Source: UKL13-2 sp040379385
GTDB lineage: Bacteria; Pseudomonadota; Gammaproteobacteria; Burkholderiales; Usitatibacteraceae
Direction of reading: 5' to 3'
Length of the DNA stretch: 6,218 nucleotides
Assembly: GCA_040379385.1 (NCBI GenBank)
Contig: JBEILF010000151.1
Location: 1-6,218, forward strand
Made by a program: the position numbers and the translations under genes. Positions 1 to 5,699 of the stretch are shown one piece after another (the first letter of the stretch is position 1; each line of letters starts with the position of its first letter). The notes below the pieces were generated by a model. It was not told the origin of the DNA. It saw nothing but the letters and a program-made list of their open reading frames with translations, and did no database searches.

Positions 1-846
1 ACTCTGCGTGAGCCGCCGCGGCTCGCCGCCCTCAGCGGGTATGACGTAAATTTGTGAGACAGCATCGCGCGACAACGCCACCGCAAGTTGACTGCCGTCC
101 GGCGACCAAGAAGGCGCGTAGTTATCCCCCTTAAAATTCGCCACCACCCGGCGTTGCCCAGTCAATAGGTCTTGGACAACAACATTCGACTTACGCGACT
201 CAAAGGTGACGTAGGCCAGTTTGTTGCCATCCGGCGACCACTTTGGGCCACCGATCGGCTCCAACGATGACAACACGGTTTGTGGATTAAATCCGTCCGC
301 ATCAGCGACTTGCAACTCAAAGCGTTGACCGCGTTTGAGAACGTAGGCCACCTTTGTCGAAAAAACGCCGCGTTCGCCCGCCAACTTCTCGTAAATTTCA
401 TCGGACACTTTGTGCGCAGTGCCACGAAATTGTGTGGCTGAAACCACAATCGACCCGGAAGCGATTTGGGTCTGCTTCGGCACGTCGAACAAGCGGTAGC
501 GAATTTCAAAGCGTCCGTCCGGCTGGGCGGTGATACCGCCAATCAGCAGCGCCTCGGCAGTACGGCTGGTCCAGTCGACAAAATTGACTTCAGAGGGCTC
601 GGTCGGCAACACGCTGATCGCCCCAGTCGTGACGATTCGGAACAAACCGCTACGCGCAAGATTGTTGATGATGATCGGCGTGAAGTTCTGCGGTGCCTGC
701 GCCTCACCACGGAACTCAACGATGGCAACCGGAATCTGCCGCCCCGCGCTGGTGGTGACATCAATAGTGAGCTGCGCGTGTGCCGTTGCAGCAACCAACA
801 GGCCCGCCGTGAACGCCAAGAATTTCGCTGTAAGTTTTTTTATCAT
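1..846 (-). CDS. tolB: TolB, periplasmic beta-propeller of the Tol-Pal system (3' end cut off)
   Basis: TolB is the periplasmic Tol-Pal protein that binds Pal and TolA and helps keep the outer membrane tethered during division. The frame is open for 282 codons from an ATG at 846 and runs off the window without a stop, so roughly two thirds of a usual ~430-residue TolB is visible. Residues 1-24 look like a Sec signal peptide (KK, then a hydrophobic core, ending in AHA before Q25). The N-terminal domain spans about 25-150, including 'GRQIPVAIVEF' (35-45). The propeller starts near 165 with 'WSPDG' blade motifs at 203-207 and 247-251, separated by the typical 'LAYVTFES' stretch. The gene starts 2 bases after the tolA stop with only a weak ribosome site, which suggests translational coupling. 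Identity is secure; the C-terminal propeller and pal lie outside the window. Confidence 0.96.
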   Translation of the reverse strand, partial: MIKKLTAKFLAFTAGLLVAATAHAQLTIDVTTSAGRQIPVAIVEFRGEAQAPQNFTPIIINNLARSGLFRIVTTGAISVLPTEPSEVNFVDWTSRTAEALLIGGITAQPDGRFEIRYRLFDVPKQTQIASGSIVVSATQFRGTAHKVSDEIYEKLAGERGVFSTKVAYVLKRGQRFELQVADADGFNPQTVLSSLEPIGGPKWSPDGNKLAYVTFESRKSNVVVQDLLTGQRRVVANFKGDNYAPSWSPDGSQLAVALSRDAVSQIYVIPAEGGEPRRLTQS

Positions 847-848
847 TG

Positions 849-1679
849 CTACCGTTCGTGCTTGATATTCAAAAAAAGTTCGCGCTGCCGTCCAAGTATT
901 TCTGGATTATCCGGTACTGGCCACTGACGAATGCCATTGATTGCACGTTCGACAGCATCGTCATAGGCGCGATTTCCGGAAGCACTGGCAACAGTTGCCT
1001 CAAATACCGTGCCGTTGGTCAACAACCTAACGCGCACCTGAATGATCGGCTGACCGGTGACACTATCCGGGATATTCGCGCGATTTCGAATCAACGCGGC
1101 TATTTTTCCGGTGTAATCGCTGACTGCCTTGTCACGCGCACTTTGTGCTGCCGCCGCACGTGCCTCGGCCTCCAGCCGCACCTTGTCCGCTTCGGCCTTA
1201 CGATTGGCCTCGTCCGCTTTGCGTTGTTTCTCTTCCTCGGCCTTGCGTTTGTCCTCCGTACGTTTCTGCTCGTCACGTTTCTTCAGCTCGGCCGCGAGTT
1301 TCTCCTCTTTTTCGCGCTTGAGTTTTTCTTCACGTTCTTTCTTTGCCTTCAGCGCAATATCCGCCTTGTTCGGCTCTGCCACCTTCTGCTCGGCCACCTT
1401 GGGCTCGGGCGGTGCCGCTGGCTCTTCCTGTGGCGCAGGTGGCGGCTCTTCAAGCCGATTGTCCGACGGCGGCAATGTACTCCAAAGCTCTACCGATATC
1501 GGCGAGGGCATCTTTACCTGCCACGACACGCCAAAAATAATCAAGGCAAAAAAACCGATATGAACCACAATTGCAAATGCGCCCGCAATCGCACGTCTCG
1601 GTTCTCGCCGGGCGTGCAACACCGAACGACCGGTGGCGGAAAGTTTTGGCGGCAAGTGGGGTGGAAGCGCGGTGGCCAT
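849..1679 (-). CDS. tolA: TolA, inner-membrane anchored energy transducer of Tol-Pal
   Basis: TolA links the TolQR proton motor in the inner membrane to TolB/Pal at the outer membrane. From the ATG at 1679 it has 276 residues. A basic N-terminus (R25, R28, R29) precedes one membrane segment at about 30-52 that ends in 'FGVSWQ'. A proline/glutamate-rich hinge follows (about 69-93), then a long Lys/Glu/Arg/Ala helix or coiled coil (about 105-185). A globular TonB-like C-terminal domain covers about 188-276 and contains 'GIRQWPVPDNPEI'. The anchor carries H40, but the residue four positions before it is Ala36, where the E. coli SHLS-type motif has Ser. A TTG at 1682 lies in the same frame and would add one residue; I prefer the ATG. 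No good Shine-Dalgarno is visible, and the tolR stop is 21 bases upstream, so coupling is plausible. Assignment rests on architecture plus gene order, since TolA sequence is poorly conserved. Confidence 0.95.
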   Translation of the reverse strand: MATALPPHLPPKLSATGRSVLHARREPRRAIAGAFAIVVHIGFFALIIFGVSWQVKMPSPISVELWSTLPPSDNRLEEPPPAPQEEPAAPPEPKVAEQKVAEPNKADIALKAKKEREEKLKREKEEKLAAELKKRDEQKRTEDKRKAEEEKQRKADEANRKAEADKVRLEAEARAAAAQSARDKAVSDYTGKIAALIRNRANIPDSVTGQPIIQVRVRLLTNGTVFEATVASASGNRAYDDAVERAINGIRQWPVPDNPEILGRQRELFLNIKHER

Positions 1680-1700
1680 CAAGCATTGGGCGTCAAAGAT

Positions 1701-2111
1701 TTATGTCGCGGGCTTGGCGAGTAATCCCACACGCTTCACCTGGCCTTTTTGCAGCGTATCAAGGACACTGATAACGACTTCATAACGCAGATCATTGTCG
1801 GCCGAGATCACAACCGCTTGGTCAGCATGCCTTGCCTGGATGGTCTTCACCGCAGCGAGCAACTCGGTCTTGCCAACACTTTGCTCGCGCCCACCTTGCT
1901 GGCGGTCAACCAACGTGATGCCACCATCCTTGCCGATGCGGATTTCCAGCGGCGCAACCGTAGGGTTAAGCGCCTGCGCCACACTCGGCAGATCAATCTG
2001 CCCGGGCGTAATTAACGGTGCACAAACCATAAAGATGATGAGCAATACCAACATCACGTCGATGTATGGCACAACATTTATCTCACTCATCGCTCTTCTA
2101 GGTCGTCTCAT
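1701..2111 (-). CDS. tolR: TolR, ExbD/TolR-family stator subunit
   Basis: TolR forms the proton channel with TolQ and, through its periplasmic domain, works on TolA and the cell wall. The 136-residue product has a short arginine-rich cytoplasmic N-terminus and the hallmark 'SEINVVPYIDVMLVLL' (9-24). Asp18 is the proton-carrying aspartate in the single membrane segment (about 15-33). The rest is a periplasmic ExbD-like domain ending in 'VGLLAKPAT'. Cys30 stands in 'MVCAPL', where Thr is common in relatives. The start is uncertain: ATG 2111 gives 'MRRPRRAMSE' but has no ribosome site, while the in-frame ATG at 2090 (Met8) has AGAAGA close upstream, at rather short spacing. The frame stays open upstream to a TGA at 2153. 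Unusually for this operon, tolR is separated from tolQ by 173 bases. Confidence 0.96.
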   Translation of the reverse strand: MRRPRRAMSEINVVPYIDVMLVLLIIFMVCAPLITPGQIDLPSVAQALNPTVAPLEIRIGKDGGITLVDRQQGGREQSVGKTELLAAVKTIQARHADQAVVISADNDLRYEVVISVLDTLQKGQVKRVGLLAKPAT

Positions 2112-2122
2112 TTGCGGAGCGC

Positions 2123-2139
2123 GCGGCTGCGGAGGCCGC
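2123..2139 (-). other. Small hairpin just ahead of tolR
   Basis: GCGGC (2123-2127) and GCCGC (2135-2139) are perfect 5-base arms around a 7-base loop. In the mRNA the stem ends 11 bases before the ATG at 2111, in the zone a ribosome would occupy. It could lower initiation at that ATG and favour coupling or the Met8 start. It is all GC, but short enough to arise by chance in GC-rich sequence. Confidence 0.3.
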
Positions 2140-2150
2140 TGGGGTTGTTG

Positions 2151-2276
2151 TCACTCACTCGGCGGCATCGCCGTATTAGCGATACTGTCTCGCCGCCTCG
2201 CTCGCTGCCGCCTACCCAGCGATACTCCTCGCATCGCTTGTCGTGCACCGCCACTGAGCATCTGGTTGCTTGGCAT
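2151..2276 (-). CDS. Possible 41-residue arginine-rich ORF upstream of and in frame with tolR
   Basis: ATG at 2276 to TGA at 2151 encodes 41 residues beginning 'MPSNQMLSGG', with eight arginines including a run at 27-29 and a 'PPSE' end. It begins 8 bases after the tolQ stop, has no convincing ribosome site and resembles no family I know. It is in the same phase as tolR. After its TGA, 13 sense codons (Pro/Gln/Arg-rich) lead straight to the tolR ATG with no further stop. It may be chance coding in GC-rich sequence, a leader peptide, or the remnant of a longer TolR N-terminus. Real expression is doubtful. Confidence 0.15.
   Translation of the reverse strand: MPSNQMLSGGARQAMRGVSLGRRQRARRRDSIANTAMPPSE
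2167..2183 (-). other. Small hairpin in tolQ-tolR spacer
   Basis: ATCGC (2167-2171) and GCGAT (2179-2183) are 5-base inverted arms around a 7-base loop. The right arm belongs to the first copy of the repeated word AGCGATACT, so the spacer is built from variants of the same AGCGAT/ATCGCT unit. Confidence 0.35.
2178..2226. repeat. AGCGATACT direct repeat in tolQ-tolR spacer
   Basis: The nine-base word AGCGATACT occurs at 2178-2186 and again at 2218-2226, exactly 40 bases apart. Each copy is followed after one or two bases by CTCGC. Reverse-complement ATCGCT words also occur at 2233-2238 and 2280-2285. This could be a degraded tandem unit or a binding-site pair; only two copies are visible. Confidence 0.45.
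2218..2238 (-). other. Small hairpin in tolQ-tolR spacer
   Basis: AGCGAT (2218-2223) and ATCGCT (2233-2238) are perfect 6-base inverted arms with a 9-base loop. On the transcribed (minus) strand the loop carries GAGGAG, a Shine-Dalgarno-like run exposed between the arms, but no start codon in a known gene sits at a suitable distance behind it. Confidence 0.4.
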
Positions 2277-2284
2277 ACCATCGC

Positions 2285-2965
2285 TTAACTCACAGCTTGG
2301 CGTTGAAGAATATTCGAAAACTCCTCAATGAAGCTCTCGTAGCGATTCGCGAGTCGATCAATCTCCGCCGCATAGCGGTTGTAGGCGATCACCGCCGGAA
2401 TTGCAGCGAACAGGCCGATCGCGGTAGCGATCAGTGCTTCGGCGATGCCCGGTGCGACTTGCGCCAACGTCGCCTGCGCAACATTTGAGAGACCGCGAAA
2501 CGAATTCATGATGCCCCATACGGTACCGAACAATCCAATATAAGGACTCACCGAGCCAACCGTGGCGAGAAACGAAAGATTTCGTTCAAGGTAGTCGAGC
2601 TCGCGCTGAAACGCTGCCTTCATCGCGCGGCGGGTACCGTCCATCAACGCACCAACATCCGAGCCGGAGCGGGTCTTGAGTTTGAGAAACTCCTTGAAGC
2701 CGGCTTCAAAAATACGCTCCATTCCCTGCGTTTCGTAACGCCCCGACGCTGACCGCTGATACAAACCAACGATATCCGTACCGCCCCAAAACTCTTTCTC
2801 AAACGCTTCCGCCTGACGCTTCGCTTTACTGATGGTGAACATCTTCACAAAGATGTACCACCAAGAAAAAAAAGACGCGAGCGTCAGCAACGCCATCACG
2901 ATCTTGACGATGATTGAGGCCTGCATAACCAGTGACCATATGGCCATATCGGGATGAATTTGCAT
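2285..2965 (-). CDS. tolQ: TolQ, MotA/TolQ/ExbB proton channel protein
   Basis: TolQ is the multi-spanning inner-membrane stator subunit that, with TolR, uses the proton motive force to energise TolA. It has 226 residues, the normal length. The first membrane segment lies at about 15-40, followed by a cytoplasmic loop (about 45-125). The second lies at about 130-155 with 'SPYIGLFGTVWGIM' (140-153), and the third at about 172-196 with 'GIAEALIATAIGLFAAIP' (173-190). These two stretches are the TolQ/ExbB family signature, including the channel-lining Thr148 and Thr181 region. The ATG at 2965 follows a weak AGAAAG ribosome site, 15 bases after the ybgC stop. No residue usually conserved appears missing. 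The gene is followed by an unusually long spacer before tolR. Confidence 0.97.
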   Translation of the reverse strand: MQIHPDMAIWSLVMQASIIVKIVMALLTLASFFSWWYIFVKMFTISKAKRQAEAFEKEFWGGTDIVGLYQRSASGRYETQGMERIFEAGFKEFLKLKTRSGSDVGALMDGTRRAMKAAFQRELDYLERNLSFLATVGSVSPYIGLFGTVWGIMNSFRGLSNVAQATLAQVAPGIAEALIATAIGLFAAIPAVIAYNRYAAEIDRLANRYESFIEEFSNILQRQAVS

Positions 2966-2980
2966 CTGGCTTTCTAACGA

Positions 2981-3427
2981 TTAGCTGAGTGTTGCTTCCA
3001 TTTTACGTTTGACGTCCGCCGGAAATTCGATCGGCTTCATCGCATTTGCTGAAACTGACGCCACGGTTACCCGCGCCTTCAGAATGACCTCTTCGCCACG
3101 CTTTACTTCCTGACGAAACGTGCAACGAACTCGTCCCATCGTCTCTACAGCGACCGTAACTTCTAGGTTGTCATCAAGTCGCGCCGGCTTCAAAAACTGC
3201 ATGGTCATCTCCGTGACCACCCAAAGCATCTTGTACTTTTTTTCGAGTTCTATGTTGTTGAAACCCAGAAACCGCAGCCACTCAGTCCGCGCCCGCTCAA
3301 GAAAGCGAACGTACTGGCCGTGGTAAACAACACCACCGGAGTCGGTATCCTCGTAATAGATACGCAGGGGAAACGAGAACGTAAAGAGCTGCGTTTGTTG
3401 CGCATCGCGAAGAGAGAGTTTGGCCAT
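2981..3427 (-). CDS. ybgC: YbgC, Tol-Pal associated acyl-CoA thioesterase
   Basis: YbgC is a small hotdog-fold thioesterase of the 4-hydroxybenzoyl-CoA thioesterase family. It hydrolyses short- or long-chain acyl-CoA, is linked to phospholipid metabolism, and is usually the first gene of the tol-pal cluster. The 148-residue product carries the family signature 'YYEDTDSGGVVYHGQYVRFLE' at 24-44, of which Asp29 is the expected catalytic aspartate and His36 lies in the active-site loop; 'ERARTEWL' follows. About a dozen extra residues precede the core compared with the shortest family members. Its ATG shares one base with the ruvB stop (TGATG), so translation is very likely coupled to ruvB. It is the second hotdog protein in this block, after the DUF4442 gene. 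Confidence 0.96.
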   Translation of the reverse strand: MAKLSLRDAQQTQLFTFSFPLRIYYEDTDSGGVVYHGQYVRFLERARTEWLRFLGFNNIELEKKYKMLWVVTEMTMQFLKPARLDDNLEVTVAVETMGRVRCTFRQEVKRGEEVILKARVTVASVSANAMKPIEFPADVKRKMEATLS

Positions 3428-4458
3428 CAGAAGAGTCCAGGCGCGTTGGCTTGCGCGGGCATCACCAGTCCAAAGTGCTGGTAGGTCAACATTGTTGCGA
3501 TCCGTCCGCGAGGGGTACGTTGCAAATAACCCTGCTGAATGAGATAGGGTTCGAGTACATCCTCAATCGTGTCGCGCTCTTCACCAATTGCCGCCGCAAG
3601 ATTTTCGACACCAACTGGACCACCGGAAAATTTTTCAATGATCGACAACAACAGTTTGCGGTCCATCATGTCAAGGCCGACCTTGTCGACATCGAGCATT
3701 TTTAACGCAAGATCGGCAATGTCTTTGCTGACCTTGCCATCAGCTTTCACCTCGGCGTAATCACGCACACGCCGCAGCAGCCGGTTCGAGATTCGCGGCG
3801 TACCACGCGAGCGTTTGGCAATTTCCATCGCACCATGTTCGTCGATTGCCACTTCCAGCAGCTTTGCGGAGCGCTTCACAATCAGCCCTAACTCGTCGGG
3901 GGAGTAGAACTCAAGCCTAGACACGATGCCAAAACGATCACGCAGCGGGTTTGTCAGCATGCCGGCACGCGTGGTCGCGCCAACCAACGTAAACGGCGGC
4001 AGGTCTAGCTTGACCGAGCGTGCGGACGGGCCTTCGCCGATCATGATGTCGATTTGGTAGTCCTCGAGTGCGGGATACAAAATCTCCTCGACAACCGGGT
4101 TCAACCGATGGATCTCGTCGATAAACAACACGTCATTCGGCTCAAGGTTAGTCAGCATCGCCGCCAAATCACCGGCGCGCTCAAGCACCGGCCCTGAAGT
4201 TTGTTTCAGATTCACCCCCATCTCGCGTGCAATGATGTGTGCCAGCGTGGTCTTACCGAGCCCCGGGGGACCAAACAGTAGCGTGTGGTCTAACGATTCT
4301 TTACGCGCACGGGCGGCATCGATGAAGATCGATAGTTGCTCTCTGATTTTTTCCTGGCCAACGTATTCCTCAAGCAACTTCGGCCGAAGCGCGCGTTCCT
4401 GTACCTCTTCTACATTCGAGGCTTTATCGGCAGAGATGAGGCGGTCTGGTTCTAGCAT
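3427..4458 (-). CDS. ruvB: RuvB, Holliday junction branch migration ATPase
   Basis: RuvB is the AAA+ hexameric motor that RuvA loads on Holliday junctions to drive branch migration. The 343-residue product is full length. It has Walker A 'GPPGLGKTT' (63-71, Lys69), Walker B 'DVLFIDE' (109-115), sensor 1 'VGATTRAG' (159-166), the arginine-finger region 'PLRDRFG' (171-177, Arg175 equivalent to E. coli Arg174) and sensor 2 'GTPRISN' (219-225, Arg222). The C-terminal winged-helix domain ends with 'QRTPRGRIATMLTYQHFG'. Sensor 2 has Ser224 where many relatives have Ala, a mild change. The ATG at 4458 lies 9 bases after the DUF4442 stop and has no clear ribosome site, so expression may depend on translation of that upstream gene. 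The end overlaps ybgC by one base. Confidence 0.98.
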   Translation of the reverse strand: MLEPDRLISADKASNVEEVQERALRPKLLEEYVGQEKIREQLSIFIDAARARKESLDHTLLFGPPGLGKTTLAHIIAREMGVNLKQTSGPVLERAGDLAAMLTNLEPNDVLFIDEIHRLNPVVEEILYPALEDYQIDIMIGEGPSARSVKLDLPPFTLVGATTRAGMLTNPLRDRFGIVSRLEFYSPDELGLIVKRSAKLLEVAIDEHGAMEIAKRSRGTPRISNRLLRRVRDYAEVKADGKVSKDIADLALKMLDVDKVGLDMMDRKLLLSIIEKFSGGPVGVENLAAAIGEERDTIEDVLEPYLIQQGYLQRTPRGRIATMLTYQHFGLVMPAQANAPGLF

Positions 4459-4467
4459 TCAGCGATT

Positions 4468-5013
4468 TTAGCTGAGTGAAGCAGCCGAACCCACGCTGGT
4501 GACCACATTCGCCCCCGCCCGATCCGAGTTGATCGGCCGTTTGCGTATGTAAAGGGTCTTTTGTACACGCGCGATTAGTTGTTGGTCGGCGTCAACTACA
4601 TCCACCTGGTAAACCGGCTCGAATTTCTCGCCATCCGCCGTTTTCGCGTGAATCTCCGCCAATTGCTCTTCGCTGATAATGAATTCCGCGTAAACGGTGG
4701 TGCGACCAGGCTTCACATAGTCAATCGTTGCCGCTTTGTCCCAAACGAGGTAGGCCTCTCCCAAAATGTTCTTTAGCGCCACCATGTAGAAGGGGTCAGT
4801 CATCGCAAACATACCGCCTCCAAAGTGTGATCCCACATAGTTTTTGTTGCGCATGGACAGCTTCATCCGCGTCCGAACATAACGCCAGTCCGGCGCTATC
4901 TCCTCAATGTGAATACGTGTACCCCAAAACGGCGGCCAACAATTCATGACGTGCCTGAACACGTTTGGTGACAACGCCACCTTTGAGTAAAACCCTTGTT
5001 TTGAGGAACTCAT
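4468..5013 (-). CDS. DUF4442 hotdog-fold protein (putative thioesterase)
   Basis: From the ATG at 5013 this encodes 181 residues resembling the DUF4442 family, which has a hotdog fold related to acyl-CoA thioesterases but no firmly established substrate. The telltale parts are 'NYVGSHFGGGMFAMTDPFYM' (58-77), matching the loop and long central helix of hotdog enzymes, and 'VWDKAATIDYVKPGR' (90-104), a beta strand turn typical of this family. The last ~20 residues look like an unstructured tail. No signal peptide or membrane segment is seen, so it is probably cytoplasmic. GGTG sits 5 bases before ATG 5013; a TTG at 5031 would add six residues and is less likely. It lies between ruvA and ruvB, replacing their usual direct junction. 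Its job is unknown, and a role in acyl-CoA or lipid handling alongside YbgC is only inference. Confidence 0.88.
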   Translation of the reverse strand: MSSSKQGFYSKVALSPNVFRHVMNCWPPFWGTRIHIEEIAPDWRYVRTRMKLSMRNKNYVGSHFGGGMFAMTDPFYMVALKNILGEAYLVWDKAATIDYVKPGRTTVYAEFIISEEQLAEIHAKTADGEKFEPVYQVDVVDADQQLIARVQKTLYIRKRPINSDRAGANVVTSVGSAASLS

Positions 5014-5052
5014 CTTCACACCACAAGACAAAAAATGAAACTCACCTATTGG

Positions 5053-5088
5053 CGGGCTTCTTCAGGCAAAACGTGCTGAAAACGCCCG
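5053..5088 (-). promoter_or_regulatory. Strong stem-loop between ruvA and the DUF4442 gene
   Basis: The 13-base arms 5053-5065 and 5076-5088 pair around a 10-base loop. In mRNA sense the left arm is CGGGCGTTTTCAG and the right arm CTGAAGAAGCCCG, giving 11 Watson-Crick pairs, one G-U pair and one G-A mismatch. The nearest T run (six T) begins 17 bases after the stem, too far for a classical intrinsic terminator. It could stabilise the upstream ruvCA message, act as an RNase processing site, or tune expression of the downstream genes. Confidence 0.6.
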
Positions 5089-5089
5089 T

Positions 5090-5100
5090 CACTACTAGTG
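5090..5100. repeat. 11-base palindrome next to ruvA stop
   Basis: CACTA (5090-5094) and TAGTG (5096-5100) are perfect 5-base inverted arms around a single central base, ending 5 bases from the ruvA stop codon. A one-base centre cannot form a good RNA loop, so a protein site in DNA or chance are the likelier readings. Confidence 0.3.
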
Positions 5101-5105
5101 TTTAG

Positions 5106-5699
5106 CTAACCCTTCGAAAGTGACTTTAGCGCCAGTCGAATACCATCGGAGAGGCTCACCTCGGCGGGTAATACCTTTACCGCCAACAACGCTTCCTTCT
5201 CGCTGTACCCCAACCCCAGCAAGGCGTTTAACACGTCCGCGTTGATCGAGGGAACTTCAGCCGTACTGACGCTGCCGCCAATAGCCACGCGCGGGTCGAC
5301 TTTAAATTTGTCCTTGAGTTCGAGCAACAGCCGCTCGGCAGTCTTTTTGCCGATACCGGGAATATTGGTGAGCCGACCGGTTTCTTGCATCGCAACCGCT
5401 GCAGCAAGATCGTTCACGCTGAGCCCCGACAGAAGCGCCAGGGCGACCCTCGGGCCGACCCCACTCACCTTGATGAGTGTGCGAAATGCGGCTCGCTCCG
5501 ATTCGCTACCAAATCCAAACAGCAGATGCGCGTCCTCGCGCACCACCAAGTGGGTAAACAAAATCACCTTTTCGCCGATGCGCGGCAGGTTATAGAAGGT
5601 CGACATAGGCACATCGATGTCGTAACCGACGCCGTTGGCATCCACCTGCACTTGCGGCGGGTTCTTTTCGAGCAATATTCCTGAGATACGTCCGATCAT
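5106..5699 (-). CDS. ruvA: RuvA, Holliday junction binding protein
   Basis: RuvA binds four-way DNA junctions as a tetramer, holds them square and loads RuvB rings. The 197-residue product has all three domains. The N-terminal OB fold (about 1-63) begins 'MIGRISG' and has the acidic pin Glu55-Asp56. Tandem helix-hairpin-helix motifs follow at 'VSGVGPRVA' (78-86) and 'IPGIGKKTAERL' (113-124). A flexible linker (about 133-150) leads to the C-terminal RuvB-binding helical domain with 'LNALLGLGYSEKEA'. The ATG at 5699 overlaps the ruvC stop as ATGA, and GGGAG lies 9 bases upstream inside ruvC, so both an own ribosome site and coupling are available. The TAG stop is followed by a structured gap instead of ruvB. 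Confidence 0.98.
   Translation of the reverse strand: MIGRISGILLEKNPPQVQVDANGVGYDIDVPMSTFYNLPRIGEKVILFTHLVVREDAHLLFGFGSESERAAFRTLIKVSGVGPRVALALLSGLSVNDLAAAVAMQETGRLTNIPGIGKKTAERLLLELKDKFKVDPRVAIGGSVSTAEVPSINADVLNALLGLGYSEKEALLAVKVLPAEVSLSDGIRLALKSLSKG

Larger units (their letters stand above)
2112..2284. other. GC-rich tolQ-tolR spacer with hairpins and repeats
   Basis: This non-coding (or barely coding) gap separates two genes that are normally almost adjacent. Positions 2121-2280 are about 64% GC by hand count, whereas the 60 bases on each side (2041-2100 and 2281-2340) are about 43%. The gap contains three small inverted repeats, a nine-base direct repeat and a 41-codon open frame; each is listed separately. 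No promoter boxes, terminator or known regulatory RNA could be recognised. The composition step and small repeats fit an inserted intergenic repeat element, but with only one copy in view this is inference. The alternative is a lineage-specific leader controlling tolR translation. Confidence 0.6.
5014..5105 (-). other. ruvA to DUF4442 gap with structured leader
   Basis: This 92-base untranslated gap (74 bases if the TTG at 5031 were the start) is one of only two real gaps in the block. From the ruvA side it holds a small palindrome, a long stem-loop and a run of six T (mRNA sense, 5035-5030), then the ribosome site for the next gene. I found no convincing -35/-10 pair and no LexA-like CTGT-N8-ACAG site. 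Confidence 0.5.

Noticed and set aside
162..794. Minus-strand frames at 162-542 and 543-794
   Set aside because: They lie in a different phase from the continuous TolB frame (846 to 1), which has a signal peptide and WSPDG repeats. They are shadows of tolB.
1450..1686. Alternative 78-codon gene starting at ATG 1686
   Set aside because: It overlaps the start of TolA in another frame, and its product has no family features, while the tolA frame encodes the expected membrane anchor.
846..1724. Long plus-strand open frame (292 codons) opposite tolA, plus a serine-rich one at 1129-1563
   Set aside because: They are antisense images of the Lys/Glu/Arg/Ala-rich tolA helix, whose codons rarely give stops on the other strand. 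Their proteins are low complexity with no family resemblance, while tolA itself is unmistakable.
1795..2331. Plus-strand open frame of 178 codons crossing tolR and the tolQ-tolR spacer
   Set aside because: It is antisense to TolR, whose ExbD signature is certain, and its protein has no recognisable domain.
5030..5065. Intrinsic terminator after ruvA
   Set aside because: The stem-loop is good, but six T start 17 bases beyond it and genes continue on the same strand, so the usual stem-then-T layout is missing.
5014..5105. Internal promoter or LexA site before the DUF4442 gene
   Set aside because: I could not find a -35/-10 pair with reasonable matches and 16-18 base spacing, nor a CTGT-N8-ACAG pattern.
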